DNA of 64,000 nt. Origin: Sphagnum compactum (lineage: Eukaryota; Bryophyta; Sphagnopsida; Sphagnales). Below, one piece after another: positions 11,701 to 23,200 of this stretch. The first letter of the stretch is position 1. Each line of letters opens with the position of its first letter. Position numbers and translations under genes: made by a program. The stretch spans positions 14,694,001 through 14,758,000 of the forward strand of contig OZ234494.1 of the NCBI GenBank assembly GCA_965153455.1, given 5' to 3'. Below the pieces are notes generated by a model. That model saw only the letters and a list, made by a program, of their open reading frames with translations. It was not told where the DNA came from and searched no databases.

Positions 11701-14700
11701 ATTGGATTTTGCATCTCTCTATCCTTCAATATTCATGGCTCATAACCTGTAAGTGGTCTCACACCTCTTACCATCTTTGAGTGATACCATATCTTTATTG
11801 CTAGCCTAGACTGAATGCTGCATAGAAACTTAGACTCCCTTGTTTAGACACTTGTAGTAGTAGTGTCTTTTGTTGAGTTCTGGCTGGAATTTGAAGTGGG
11901 ATACTTTTTCATTGCCTCCTGAAGTGAAGCTATTCACTGCCTGTAATTTATGGCACCAGGAGCGGTAGTCATACGCTTATCATTTTGCACATTTCCAGTC
12001 ATAGTCAAAGTGTGGGTGGCAGGTGCTATACAACCCTGTTACATCCTGAGGATGCAAGCTCACTGCCAGCTGATTTGGTAAATACAAGGTATGCTCCTGA
12101 GATTTGGGGCTGTGAGGATACATCAGGAAGGGGGGTGATGGTGAAAGGCTTAATTTCCCATTTTCATATGGATGTTGGTGAGGCCAAGAGTTATATTCTA
12201 AGTAATGGATTTTGAAGGATATATAGTCCACCATGTGATGGCTTGCAAGAGAAACATTAAAAATCAAAACATTGGGCAAGCAGCTTCATAAACATTGTTT
12301 CCAATAAGTTGCTTAAATCCCAGGCTTTTCTGTGGTCTTTAAGCTCATTTCAAATTTGTCTATAATTGGGGTACTTGGTGGTATGCATCTGACCAGCCCA
12401 ACTGGAGCAAAGTTCGTTGTTTCATCAGTGCGACATGGGGTTCTTCCCAGGATTTGTGGTTAGTACTTTGATCTCCTCTGCCCATTCAACTATATTCCCA
12501 CTTTAGCCTCCCCTTTTGTCTGTGATTGTTTCAGGCTGTTGCTATCCAATCTGCAGGTGAGCACTTTTGTTATCACAGGTGTTAATGCTAGTTGGCCAAT
12601 CCAAAACACCTTGTTTTCCTGTGATCTCTCTTTGAACTAGACATATGTTTCAATTGGTGGACTGTTTGTCTCTGGTATGCTGTTTGCTCTCCATATGCAT
12701 CCTCTTACACAGAGTTCCTATCTTGTAGGAGCCCTGATCAGAGCACGGAAACTAGCTAGAGATCGTATGGCTGCTGTTGATGTTGGTCCAGATGAACGAG
12801 CTGTCCTGGATGGCAGGCAAAAAGCCCTTAAGGTAATACACTCATATCCATAAGATAATACCTGTAGTCAAAGATCCTGTGTGTCTGGATGTTGCTGTGT
12901 ATAACCCATGTTGACACCAGCAAACTTGCTTTCATCATATCCATACATTGCAGAGATTAATCAAGATTCACACTGTCTGTTGTCTTTCATATGCTCTCAC
13001 AATAGCAAGGGTCAGGTATATTGACAGTTGTGATTATTTTTGTGAATGAGTGCAGCTATGCTCAAATGCTCTCTATGGATTCACAGGTGCTGGTGCATCA
13101 CCCCAGCAGGCACTTCCCTTGGCTGACAGCTGCCTCAGGTACTGTCCCAGGGAGTCTGCATTTCTTTGAGGTGGCTAGATGTGATCCTATCTGAATTGTA
13201 TTTTTTCCTGCAGCTGAATATTATTGAAGAGGATGGTGTAATAATTGGGCACACTTTATACATGCAATTTGGCAGCCACATGTAGAAGAGTTTCATAGTG
13301 TCATAATTGACACACAGCATCCTTTTAAAGTTCTCATGATATCCTTTTGCATTTTGGATGCAGCTTGGGGGCAGCTTCATGTAAGCGGGCAGTGGAGCTT
13401 GTGAGAACTTCATTTGAAAGGGCACAGGTCATATATGCACAGACTGACAGTGTGTTTGTTCACTTCCAAGGAGCCAGCATTGACGAGGCTATTGCTTTGG
13501 GCACTCAAGCTGCTGACATTGTGTCTCAAGCCTTCACATCACCTATGGTTCTTAAATTTGAACGGGTGAGGGATCTCTCAATTGATGTCTTTTGTTTCAT
13601 GGGTGATTTTGGCTTTCAGTGTTACATTTGGAGCATCTCTCAACTTGCATGCTGAGTATTGTGTCCATCAGTGGCAAGCTCACATAAATATGGTGGGCTT
13701 ATGTTATGGTTTATAGTTTGTAACTCACTTCTTTCTTGACATGAGCTGTGGTTGTGGCAGATTCTGTGTCCATTCCTTCTTCTTCAGGTGAGTTGTATCT
13801 TCATGCAGGAGCTGGATCCCCTAACTGAATGTGAAAACTTACAGACTGAACAACCAACTGGTATTTGGATGACAAAAACTGCTGCAATAGTTAGTTTTGG
13901 ACTTTGAGGTTGTTGTCTTGTGCTGCAGTTCTCTCTGCAGATATGGTGGGCATAAAGACTTCTTGTTGTGGTTCAGGTCAACAGGTATGGTGGCAAGCAG
14001 TACACTAGCAGTGAAGCTGGCCAAGGCCAGGGCACCTTGTTCATCAAAGGCATTGAAGCTGAGCGTCGTGATGTACCTGGGTTTGTGCGTCACATATGCA
14101 AACGAGCACTTTATGACATTCTTATTAAGAATGATGTGGCAGGTGCACTAGAGAATTGCAAGAATGCTATCTCCCAGCTGGTGGCAGGAAAGTGGAGCCT
14201 CTATGATCTGCTCATGACAGGGGTATGAGATCTGAACGTGAGGAACCTTAATGTCACAGATCTTGCAACTCACAAGTTTCAGGATGTCAATCTAGTAAAT
14301 GTTGTTCAACACCAACATTGAGGAGAACACCTTGTCTCAAGGATGATGGAGGTGGGTTCGGTACTGCAGGGTCTTTGGAGGGTAGATGATCATGACATTG
14401 CAAGGCTCGCAGCTGTGACCAGGAGTCCTCAAAAGCAGACTAGTGCCTCCACTGCTGAGGAAGGTCGTGGACCCCATGTTGCTCTGTCTGTGAGGTTGAA
14501 ACGCAAGGACCCTGATCGACAGTTTCACATTGGTGAAAGGATACCTTATGTTCTAATGGCCAATTCTAGCAAACTTCAGGTTTTTTCCATACTCTTGTCA
14601 ACGAATGGCACCATGCATGTGGTTGGTGAACAGTCTATTCAGATCCTAAACTACATACCTATTCAAGGCTCTCAAGCACAAGATATAGGAACAGACTTTC

Positions 14701-15595
14701 AAGACTTTTGGGTTGGCAGGATGATATGGCAGAAGATCCAGTGGATGCCATGACAGGGGGCAGTCTGGTGAATACACATATCTATCTTGAGAATAAGCTT
14801 CGGAAACCTCTTGAATCTGTAAGTGGGCCTGGTCATAATGTTTGGAATTGTGCAGTTGATGCCTAGTGCAGAGACTTTGCCAACGTTGCAAATTGACTGC
14901 AATTCAGATCTGTGGCTTCTTGGTAATTTCAGACATCAACCCTGAAAGTCAAGGGAAATGCAGAAGTAGATGGATGCCGTTTATCACTTAAAAATTGTCT
15001 GCCTGTTGCTTGGTGGGACAGATACTTGAGCATGTCACAGATTCAGCTACACTAAGGGAGCTCTTCACAGGCAGCCACACCATTCCTCCTCCATCACTTG
15101 CGTCTCAGAGTGGTGCCAGTGGCAAACAATCATTAGTTAGCCGCTTCTTCCGACCTAAAACCACATGCCTCAATTGCCGGTATCTTCCTGCATTTGCTTT
15201 CCGCTTCTCGTGTGCTTGAAATGGTTTCAAGTGCCTTGAATCGCAGAAAAAGCTGTTGTATATGACGTTGCCACAACGTGGTTGTTGGTTGATGATGCAG
15301 GAGAGTGATGGAAGATGACAGTTTAGCGCTGTGTCAAGAGTGCACCTTGGCAGGACATGGACAAGTGGTAGCTGCTGGACTCTTTTTAAAGATGAGTGAA
15401 CAGGAGAAAAAGCTCTGCAGTGCACATGCAGAGTGCATGCGGTGCCACTCTGGAGGTCATTTTCACTCTATTCTTTGCACCAACACAGACTGCCCTGCCT
15501 TTTATATACGGCACGAGTGCCCTCAAAACCTCAATCAGATTGAGTCCTCCCTTGTCAGATTGGACCGACAATTTTCACCTTCACATAGTATGTAA
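5782..15595 (+). CDS. Divergent DNA polymerase delta catalytic subunit-like protein, exonuclease motifs lost
   Basis: Family B polymerase gene, modelled as 23 exons and 1,234 aa: 5782-5895, 6729-6783, 6944-7098, 7349-7423, 7652-7780, 8083-9072, 9321-9497, 10351-10464, 10681-10797, 11020-11077, 11470-11534, 11687-11748, 12023-12077, 12344-12458, 12729-12832, 13056-13138, 13364-13565, 13761-13787, 13977-14222, 14370-14579, 14720-14818, 15022-15179, 15301-15595. Phases match throughout. POLD1-type landmarks run in order: VEMARVTG (exon 9), motif A DFASLYPSI (about residue 690), motif B core NALYGFTG (about 799), IKGIEAERRD (exon 19), then two C-terminal cysteine modules. POLD1 replicates DNA in the nucleus with POLD2 and PCNA. 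Oddities: ExoI DIE reads HVQ, the ExoII Asp reads Ser, ExoIII YxxxD reads YSLRE, motif C YGDTDS reads YAQTDS, and KKRY reads VNRY. Exon 1 and the start of exon 14 are least certain. It resembles POLD1 more than REV3, which also lacks exonuclease motifs. Confidence 0.85.
9584..9656 (-). tRNA. trnK: Mitochondrial-type tRNA-Lys(UUU) copy in an intron of the polymerase-like gene
   Basis: Read on the minus strand, the 73 bases fold as a complete cloverleaf. The acceptor arms GGGTGTA and TATACCC pair (one G-T), the D arm is AGCTTAGTTGGTAGAGC, the anticodon loop is CTTTTAA (anticodon TTT), and the T arm is GCAGG-TTCATGT-CCTGC. It matches my recollection of plant mitochondrial trnK(UUU), not the nuclear tRNA-Lys, which starts GCCC. 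There is no encoded CCA and it lies antisense in the intron 9498-10350. It is most simply a small piece of mitochondrial DNA inserted in the nucleus; transcription there is unknown. Confidence 0.85.
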
Positions 15596-18540
15596 TGATA
15601 ATGTGATCAAATTGTGCTTGGGGAGGTCCCCCCAAAAAAACAAAGCCAATTTCCACCAAGATCCCTCCACCATCCTCTTCCAAGCTTGTCCATGTTTCAT
15701 GTTCCATAGTTCCAAATGCACTTGACACATTCACGTGATTTCAACTCCCTTCAAAGACAAAACCTTTTTCACAATCTTCCTCCCCTCAAAGATGTCAAGG
15801 TAAAAGCATGGTTAGGTGGCTTGTTTTGTACATTTTGAAGAGGTTGCATCTTTACACTAGTTAAAAATTTTGCAATTATAAAATTTGTTAAATAAGAAAA
15901 TTTATAATTATCCCCTATGCATTTCGTTGATAATATTGATAGGTCACCTAATAGATATCACTCAACATGTGATTGACCAAAAAAATCAATGCAAAAGATT
16001 GAAGATTTCAATGTGAGATGAAAAAAAATGATGAATAATGATGGTATTTTTATTAAAAAATCACAATTTCTTGAATTACAAAAGTTTCAATGCATCTTAC
16101 TTTTAAACTTCTTATTTGATGGTGGCCAATTTTTTAATTTTTATTTTGACATTGCTATGACATTTTTTTTATTCAATTTTATTTATTTTATATGCATGAC
16201 AAACGTAATTTCATCATTTCAAATGTTCATTATGAGTTCTTTTTTTTTAAATCATTCAAAAAATTGTACTAAAGTTTCTTGCAACATGGATCATCAAATA
16301 AAATAAAATGTCAATGTTGAATATGGCATTAAATTTTCAGTTCATTTATAATAATAAATTACAATTATGATAGTCTAAATAATATTTTTAATTATGCTTT
16401 GACTTGATAGATAAACCTTTAATCCCAAACTCCTCTCCAAGATATAAACAAACTCTTAACCCCATACCCCCTCAAAGAAGGATAAACCTTCAACCTCAAA
16501 CTCCTCGTGAAGTGGGATTGACCTTCAAAAATAGACATACTTTCAATCCCTTCAAATAACCTAGGTACACAAAAAAGGTACATGATTTTATAATGCAATA
16601 GTTTGCCATTTATAAAAGAACATGAATGGCATTTCAAAAAATCAAAGCATCTTGGAATACTAACATTCAACTTGTAAACTTTTATTCAACAACAAAAACA
16701 ATCCAACAACCCATTAGCTAGATTTTCAAAAGCCCTAATAGAATTTACAAACCATGTAATTGATTGGAATTTGATGATCAAAAGTTGAAACATAAATTAC
16801 ATACATGGTCATGACTCATTATATCTGTGCTCAATTTTCTAAGCCTTAAGCTAAAATCTATGCAAGTTTTATCCCACACTTGTTTCCCCTTCCTAAATTT
16901 CTTTGGCCAAGTAATACATTTTTGGATGTTAGCTTGAAAAACATTTATGGATGCATAGGTCAATCCATGGGCCACTTTGTCATTCAAATTTGCATATTGG
17001 TAGCCCTTTGATAAGGCATGCCCAAAATGGCATGATTTATCAAACGGCCCCAGCATAATCATCAAACTAACACATCAAACAATTGAATTCAAAGCACTTG
17101 CATAAGTTTGTAGATTGGACCCCTTATTTGTCATGTCAACAAGGATCTTGTGAATAAAAGAAAATTTGTCAAGAAGCTAATGTAACATCAAAACCATATC
17201 TATATTGCGTGGTAGTCATTTCAAACAACCCAATAAAAATGTGTGTTAGCCTCCCACTTGTTGAACCAAAAATAAACAACAAAGAAGATGTCATGTGCCC
17301 CTTTTGACAAGCACAAGTCAAATGTGCATGTGGCTAATAGGCATTCTACTAGTGCAAGCTACACATAGGTTTTTTCCACCAATGTATGCACATTTTTTTT
17401 CACAAAAAATCACCTTTGGGCATAACCTATAAGTTAATTTCCAAAGCCAAATGGACTAAACAGTTTTCATGGGAAATAACCCTTCATCACAAACATCACA
17501 TCCTCCAAAAAACCAACTTGAATTTCATTATTATTTTTTGAATTGGCTTGTAAGGGGAAAATAAAATCTAGAAATGGCATTTGGTTCACATGTGGTTATT
17601 TTTTGGTTGGTTTGAATGATAAAGTGGAACATCAACCACATTAGTTTTTTTTGATATATTTTTTAATTGAACAACTATTAACTTCAACATGGTTTTTCAT
17701 GGTTGTTATGTGTTTTTATTTGTGGTAACCAATGAGATTTTTCTGTGATCTAATGCATAATGCCAAAATTTTAAGACCAATAACCTCACTATGAAAAATT
17801 ATGCACCACATTATTAGGATTTGAGAATGTAGATACCAATTGGTTGTTATTCACCTTAAGAAAAACCCACATTGGTGAATTTTTTATTTTGAGGCTTATA
17901 AGTAGCCCCTTGTTTATGCAAATTTATCATGTGCAACTCCAACATGTATGATTCATCAACAAGAGTAGCCTTAGAAGGATGCAACTTTCCATCTTTGTGT
18001 GACAAATTATCAACATTAGCCAAGTGTTCAACAAGAGCTAATAAAGCTTACAACCTCAAGTCTTTGCTTACTTCCCACACCCATATTCTTTCTTGCAATT
18101 ACTTTAGAATCAAGGTAACAAGCTAAATAAACAAGTAATAATTGGTCATGAGAGGTGAAAGAAAATAAAATTTGTCACAAAGCTCTACCAAACCACAAAT
18201 CTTTATTGGTTCACATGATGGTCTTGTAATAAAATGTCAAAGAGAGAAAACAAAGACAAAAAAAGAACATAAGCTTTGAAACCAAAGAGCTTTAAAACTC
18301 TTTCAAACCTTTGTTCCTTCATGTCATTGTCTCGTAATAGAAACAACATGTATATTTTTAAACCAAAAATAAACATCAAATCCTAAATCAAATACTTTCA
18401 AAATCTTGCACCACTTTATAATGATTCACAAAAGTTTGGAAAATGTCTTTTGATTTTTTCACAAAAACACAAAACATGACCATGGCATTGGCAATTAATA
18501 AATAAAATGCCATATTAGAAAATTAGGGAGTTGTAATGCA
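15596..18540. other. AT-rich intergenic DNA after the polymerase-like gene
   Basis: The first 150-200 bp after the stop codon keep gene-like composition and may be the 3' UTR. The rest is strongly AT-rich, and its short open frames resemble no family. I see no structural RNA. Confidence 0.5.
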
Positions 18541-18758
18541 ACACCTATTGGAACTCGATGGAACTTGGTACCTATTGAACAAGTTAATAAGATCAAATCT
18601 ATTGTAGCAAATTAAAATTAGGACCAGTGATTGAAGATATTACTACTTGAGCCGAAATCAATCAATGAAATCTATCATGTGGATATTAACCTTTTGTGTA
18701 TATTGTTTGAATCACTCTCATGATATACGTTTACATCATTCAACCATCATGTTTATCA

Positions 18759-20250
18759 TGGTATCAAAAGTTGAGATTTACGTTTTTAGGCTTCTTAAAA
18801 GTGACATTAGTCATTGACTAGTTTGTAAGTATCTAGTGTGATTACAAGAGCTACTTCAACTAGAGATCACTAATCAAAATGACACCCTCTTTGTCTTCAA
18901 GTCAAAATACTCGTAGACATGTCTAGTAGTTCAAATGCAACTTATGCAAACATCACATGTGACGACATTAGTAGTAATAAGGACCAATAAGTTGTGAATG
19001 CTTTAATTTAAAGAGTAGGATCACACATTGTCTACTTTCAAAAGATTCATGGTAGATGACCAATCCAAGAAGTTAATAATAGACAAAATGGAGGCGGTCT
19101 AACTATTGGTGGCCAAACCATAAATGATGGTTTTGGTGCACACAACATAGTTACTATTGTTGTTGATCAAGAAATGTTGAGGTTTACTACTCAACATAAC
19201 AAGGCTTTAGACGTCTCTCTACCTGATTTTAGCACATTAGAAGGAAAATCTAACTATCAAATGTGGTCATTTAGAATGACTAAGATATTTGAAAGGCATA
19301 GAATCTAGACATATTGTGTTAACCATGTATTGCAAGATGCGGTTACATAAACGAAAATTGAAGGTAGAAAGTTAGCCTTGGATGCCATATCAAAAATGGT
19401 TTGAGATTCTCTAATTTCGATCACTAGGTGCTACACTAATCCTTACGACTACTAATAACACCTCAAAGGAAGGTATGAACTAAAGACTGGCTCACAAAGG
19501 TTCATGCTGCTAAGGCGATTGCTGACATCTTGGAAGGAGGAGATAGCTACCATGGAAAACTATCTGAAGGACATCAAGAACATCACCAATTAATTGAAAG
19601 CCATATTAGTTACCATTTTTAAAGATCAACTTTCCTTATTGTTATTTCATTATTTGCCCAAAAAAACCAGCTTTTTAGGAAGTTATTCATTGGGAATGAT
19701 TTGCTTCTACCTTTTTCAAATCTCAAATCCAAACTCTTGGATGAAGAAATGCAAATCAAAATGGACATTGAGAAGGAAATCGTTAATGAAATGTTGTAAG
19801 TGAAGAAGGAATTTCAAACAAGTACAACTCACCTCATTTCTCAAGAGGAAATAAGCACATGGAATAGAAGCAAGGCCAATTCCGCAAGAAAAATAGAGTT
19901 CACAAACAAAGGTCAATCCTCTAAAGGAAAACCTTGACCCAATGACACTTGTTTTTTTTTTATAAAGGACATGGACATTAAAGGAAGATGACTATGAACT
20001 AAAATGGACAATCAAATAGATGAAGGGACTAGAAAAGAAGTTCAATGAACTAAATGGAGAGTCCAAGGGATCTCAAATTAACATTATGGAAAAGAAAAAG
20101 TCTATTAAGCAGCAAGATTCTAGTTGAAAAAATAGTGTCAATGATGTAAAAGACATCATAAAAACATACTTCATTGAGAATAACGACATAGATGTTCTTG
20201 AAGAAGTTGAATATAGAACCCATCAACCACATGGTCATGAGGTGTTAGTT
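18759..20250 (+). mobile_element. Decayed Ty1/copia-type LTR retroelement (primer site and gag remnant)
   Basis: TGGTATCAAAAG at 18759-18770 resembles the primer-binding site that pairs with initiator tRNA-Met in plant copia elements; it follows a TATCA that could end an LTR. From about 19205 a broken frame reads LPDF-STLEGKSNYQMWSFRM, and later MENYLKDIKNITN near 19550, matching the layout of plant copia Gag (F-G-NY-W, then the NY-L helix). Several stops and frame changes break it. I found no convincing protease, integrase or reverse transcriptase and did not locate a 3' LTR. It is a dead remnant. Confidence 0.55.
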
Positions 20251-23200
20251 AGTACACCAACCAAATTTGGACAATAATTAAGCATGCAAGGCCATGGCCA
20301 ATAATGTGGTAGAACAACAAAACATGTGTTGGAATGGCCAAGGTATTATGATATTATAGATAAAAAGATAATGTACATGGAAGCACGTTATGAATGTCAA
20401 AGGTTTTATTGCTAATATTGGCCATGGCCCAAATGAAAATAAATTTGTGAAGCCAAATACTTTTATGCCACACCACTAACTTTGTCTATTCACCACAATA
20501 AAAAATATATACATATGTGTAGAAATACATAGTCAAGGAAAAACCTTTAGGTTGTAGGTGGAATTTAAACTTCCTACATAGTTTAGTTAGCTACAACAAG
20601 CTTTATGAATGATAAAATCAAAATTGATTTCATGGGTGTAATCAGGTTAACACATACCATAGCAAGTGTAACCAATGTTTGATGTTCCATGTTATTGAAA
20701 ATGTAACTTAATTTCATGTTGAAATTGTAGGATTTACTTATATGCTAACATTCATAATATATCATGGGAACTTGTGAATAAATTTGAAATTAATCAAATG
20801 AATAAAAATATGAAAAAACATTAATAAAACACTATAACTAGTGTTTTTAAGTAGTTAAAAAACATGTTTAATAGCTTTAATTTTCTTTTAAATGACATAT
20901 TTTGACAAATTTTTGATGCAAGGCTTATCAAAATATTGTAAAGAAAATTATCATGATTTTTAAAGATTTTTTTTTGAAATTCTTTGTGGATTATTCCAAA
21001 AATAAAGCAATCCAAAAAGTAGTCTCAAAGGGGTGGGTGTGGTTCATGTTATTGTGTTTACACCCTCATGCAATTGCAATTGTGATATATTATCATTAAA
21101 ATTCAAAGGCTTTAAAATGCATCAACATATGTTGAACTTCATCCCAACTCCATGTGCAATGATGAATGAATTTTTTCGTGAACCATGGAACAAAATCATC
21201 TACGAAACATGATACACATATTTACATTGCACATATGCCCCATGACTGCCTGAAAAACTACCAACATTATAACAAAATATACACATGAACAATTTCCAAT
21301 AGTGACGTATCGTTTGTCATTAGAAAAAATGTTATAATTTTCCATATATGAGTGGTAGAACATCAACAAGGGGGAAAAACAATGCATTGGAAAAACAAGA
21401 TGTCAACCTCCCAATTGTTTTAGTGTGTACATTGTGTTAATTTGAAAATGAAAGGCCGTCTCACCTTCTTGCCACCACGAAGTATAGGCCAACAACTTGC
21501 ATCAAACAACCTCACAAGGTTGCATTGTGGCAACTCACAATAAGCATATGGGAATTGTTTGAATTAAAAGATTGGGAACCAAAAAACTTCAAACATTGTT
21601 TCTACGTAGGCGGTCAAAGGAAAACCTTACTTCTTTTAGATTTGTTATCTCCTTTTGAATTAATTTAATATTTTTTTGGATGGGTCATATAGTTGGAACC
21701 AAAGGCTTAACAACTATAAATTTTCACGTTGTGCCTCTGACGCATCGGCTCAAGTCATCAAGACAAAACTAATGTTTATGATGTTCAAGTGATCCACTTC
21801 AATATTGTACCTAGAAACTAAGTAACATGGAGTAAGGATTCCATTTACAAATTTGTAAAGATTATTTTTTGCTTTACATTTGAGCGTTGTGGTTTTCTAG
21901 AATATAAAACATTGAATTGTAGAATTGGGTGGGCAACATTCAATATGCCACTAGCCATCAACACAAATAATTCCCTTCACCTCCAATCCACCTTGAGATA
22001 GTAAAGGCTACAAATTACTAATACCAAAAGGTGGTTACTACATGTTTACCACCTCAACAATATTGGGTTCAATAGCGAAAATGGTTACTTGTGAACGAGA
22101 AAAATTCACACGGTCACAATGATGGGAATCATTGTTTACGCCAAAAGGACAATTAACAAGTCACTTGGCAAACCCAAAAACTTTTTCACCCTTGAGGTGT
22201 GAAAGGTGATATGTGAAGGATGACCCAAACGTTTAATTCGCCACAACTACCGCAAGTCTAACATGATCACTAAACTCTTAGGTTGTCTTCAACAACAATT
22301 CATTCCTATCAAGTCCATGACTATGTGGACCACCTTGCAAGTATTGTCTATATAACCTAGCATTCCCTGACCTTGGAGGCCTTATTTGGGTACATGTATA
22401 AGGTCTAAATTTATCTTGTTTTTTCTTTTCAATGTTGAATCCTTTTGATTTCAATTATAGTTGTGTGTTCCTTTAGATTTTCATTGTTTTTTTCACATCT
22501 TGTCTTGATTGTAGCAAGGGATCTCTATGGCTGCAGATGTGGCTATCAAACTATATAATGAGGAGATTCCTAATAGAAGAGAGAGGTCCATTGTAAGCTT
22601 CAAGAGTGTATGGAGAGGGCTATGGAACAAGTGTGCAAAGATCATCATTCTACATTTTGCAAACATTTCCTTGTTTGTGATGCCACACTAGGTCTAGGTT
22701 TTTTGAAGGAGATCCAAGTTCATTATGATATGAATTTGGAGCCTAAGATGTTCATAGAAAAGCTACAAATGTTTGCTTATTCCTACGTGCCTCCGAATCA
22801 AAAGTTCTTTTGGCTCAAATAATGGAATGAATTTAGTGTTTTGAGAAAGGCAAAGAAATTCCCCAAGTAGGGTTTTTCGAACATTCAATTTGATTGTTGA
22901 TAGATGGTTCCACAAGGCCACCTTCTGGCACTAAGGTTTGAAAACATTTATAACAAACTTTCCTTTCTTGATTGTTCATTCAAAGCTCATCTATGTTGTG
23001 TTAACATTATGAATTGTTTCTTACAATTGGAGGCTGTGGCTTTCATCCTATGTGCATCTATTGTTTTAGACTTGGGCTTGATTATGAAAGATTTACCAAA
23101 AGTGACCTCCCTCTTGTCCTACATTTAGGAGTGGAAGCAAGTTATTTGGGAGACATTTTTATTAAGAAATGAAGCCTAGGGATGGCATTTGAAGAAACAA

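Noticed and set aside
5782-15595. Identification of the polymerase gene as REV3 (pol zeta catalytic subunit)
   Set aside because: REV3 also lacks exonuclease residues, but the VEMARVTG segment, the RFFCDTAVAGGSWVE block (POLD1 RFMVD-DIVGGNWIE), LDGRQKALK, NALYGFTGA and the overall length of about 1,230 aa follow POLD1. The long REV3 N-terminal region is absent.
22610-23128. Transposase-like frames
   Set aside because: Composition is protein-like, but I could not match any transposase motif, so only noted as part of the gene desert.
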